A model generated the notes under the pieces. It was not told the origin of the DNA. It saw nothing but the letters and a program-made list of their open reading frames with translations, and did no database searches. From Sterolibacterium sp964437515 (lineage in GTDB: Bacteria > Pseudomonadota > Gammaproteobacteria > Burkholderiales > Rhodocyclaceae), in the NCBI GenBank assembly GCA_964437515.1, contig CAYTHB010000004.1, positions 1 through 64,000 on the forward strand: DNA of 64,000 nt. The letters are read 5' to 3'. Below are positions 63,327 through 64,000 of this stretch, piece by piece; within the stretch, counting starts at the first letter, position 1; the number at the start of each line of letters is the position of its first letter. Position numbers and translations under genes: made by a program.

Positions 63327-63369
63327 CCGTCAACAGATAATGAGAATATTTCTCATTATCTGTTGACGG
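63327..63369. promoter_or_regulatory. Fur box within a 43-bp palindrome
   Basis: Two exact 20-bp arms (left CCGTCAACAGATAATGAGAA) around TAT; the centre GATAATGAGAA..TTCTCATTATC matches the Fur consensus pattern GATAATGATAATCATTATC. It covers the -10 and start of the promoter below, the expected place for iron-dependent repression. Confidence 0.9.
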
Positions 63370-63383
63370 ACAAAATGTGTCAA
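63355..63383 (-). promoter_or_regulatory. Sigma-70 promoter of the DUF1513-tonB-exbBD-receptor operon
   Basis: On the minus strand: -35 TTGACA (63383-63378), 17-bp spacer, -10 GATAAT (63360-63355). RNA start near 63348, about 30 nt before the ATG. Confidence 0.88.
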
Positions 63384-63478
63384 GTTGTTTCGCCGACTAT
63401 GCACACCCCTACCAAGCGCACCTGCTGCACACCTTACAGGCATGACCATCATCCTGATTTGATTTTTTGCAGAAGAAT

Positions 63479-64000
63479 TTATCGCGTCGATGGATGCCAT
63501 TTGGAGAATCGTCCTTCTCCAAAAACCCCGATCCAGTCTGCCATCTGTTCTGCCTCTTCTGCATCATGTGTCACCATGAGCGCGGTCTGGCCGGCTTCAC
63601 GGAGAATGGCACGAACATCAAGAGCCAGTTGGCGGCGTGTTGCTGTTTCCAGACTGGAGAAGGGTTCGTCGAGTAGCAAGAGTTGCGGTGCTGGAGCCAA
63701 GGCACGCGCCAATGCGATACGTTGCTGTTGGCCGCCGGACATTTGATGCGGCATCCGTTGCGCACAATGCTGGAGGCCCACGAGGGCGAGTAGTTTTTCT
63801 ACACGTGCCTGACGTTCTGCTTTGGGCAGGTGGCGTAGGCCAAAGGCAATATTGGATTGTGCATCCAGGTGCGGAAAAAGCGCGATGTCTTGGAACAGCA
63901 TGCCGACCCCCCGATGCTCAGGAGCGATGTGGATACCGGGGGCTGAAAGAACCCGCCCGCCGAGTATGATGCGCCCCGCCTGTAACGGTTCAAAGCCCGC
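63479..64000 (-). CDS. ABC transporter ATP-binding protein, ferric-iron type (5' end outside window)
   Basis: 174 codons of the C-terminal part, open to the window edge. Visible: Q-loop VGMLFQDIALFPHLDAQ, signature MSGGQQQRIALARALA, Walker B LLLLDEPFSSLE and the switch histidine in VTHDAEEAEQMAD. Similarity is to the FbpC/PotA group; the short tail without TOBE domain is unusual. Its neighbour is the iron operon, so iron uptake is the likely role, but the P-loop is beyond the edge. Confidence 0.85.
   Translation of the reverse strand, partial: AGFEPLQAGRIILGGRVLSAPGIHIAPEHRGVGMLFQDIALFPHLDAQSNIAFGLRHLPKAERQARVEKLLALVGLQHCAQRMPHQMSGGQQQRIALARALAPAPQLLLLDEPFSSLETATRRQLALDVRAILREAGQTALMVTHDAEEAEQMADWIGVFGEGRFSKWHPSTR

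Noticed and set aside
1..64000. tRNA, rRNA or IS transposase genes
   Set aside because: Read for CCA-type acceptor stems, TpsiC-like motifs and DDE transposase frames; none found, though small tRNAs could be missed by eye.

Overview
The window is chromosomal DNA of moderately high GC, almost wall-to-wall coding, from a betaproteobacterium. The evidence is the gene set and arrangement: B12-dependent MetH, RdgC, an rpsT/murJ neighbourhood, the arginine genes argD-argF-argG and a fused-type argA beside yggX, the granule protein PhaM, tandem PPK2 (Pap), an NADP-linked KorABC 2-oxoacid oxidoreductase of the kind studied in Azoarcus, and a type II-C CRISPR repeat close to that of Neisseria. I cannot name the genus. 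No tRNA, rRNA or transposase gene was seen.

Layout. 1-668: seven identical CRISPR repeats with six 30-bp spacers and no cas gene in view. 669-11652: metH, two small-molecule enzymes, a quinone oxidoreductase, rdgC, a urea transporter, then a two-gene unit of a PLP decarboxylase and a TPR/ATP-grasp ligase of unknown product. 11806-22134: korC-korA-korB with 4-nt overlaps, a thiolase with its own terminator, a CobD/CbiB-like membrane protein, a 7TM diguanylate cyclase, a CoA-type Nudix hydrolase and an amidotransferase. 22151-27094: a 40-bp perfect palindrome ends a likely operon argD-argF-argG-DUF2788-ppnP-yajQ; rpsT lies upstream with a clear promoter. 27209-35061: pirin, murJ, a ParA-like ATPase, a sugar-nucleotide-type dehydrogenase, uvrD and a membrane-tethered methyltransferase.

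35027-36460 is the most irregular stretch: a second ParA-like gene framed by two ~220-bp inverted repeats rich in palindromes, followed by a REP-like hairpin. 36641-45431: a histidine kinase with a degenerate receiver-like tail converging on a NarL-type regulator, phaM, a YciA-type thioesterase, comM, and a 35-residue lipoprotein gene behind an apparent class I CRP-type promoter, then clpA-clpS. 45613-51491: an SH3 lipoprotein and a secreted caspase-like peptidase in tandem, a DUF349 coiled-coil protein, a thioesterase and rpiA. 51488-53511: two toxin-antitoxin-like pairs (TumE/TumA-like, and a DUF6036-type nucleotidyltransferase with a small partner) on either side of yggX. 53640-57867: argA, pap, rsmE, a thioredoxin-fold protein. 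57896-63383: an iron-uptake operon (DUF1513, a 35-residue membrane peptide, TonB, ExbB, ExbD, TonB-dependent receptor) read from a promoter covered by a near-perfect Fur-type palindrome; the window ends inside a ferric-type ABC ATPase gene.

The most promising leads for something not yet described are the inverted-repeat ParA cassette, the CRP-type-controlled mini-lipoprotein, the SH3-lipoprotein/caspase pair, the PLP-decarboxylase/ATP-grasp pair and the nucleotidyltransferase pair inserted between argA and yggX. All functional statements are from reading the sequence; no database search was run.
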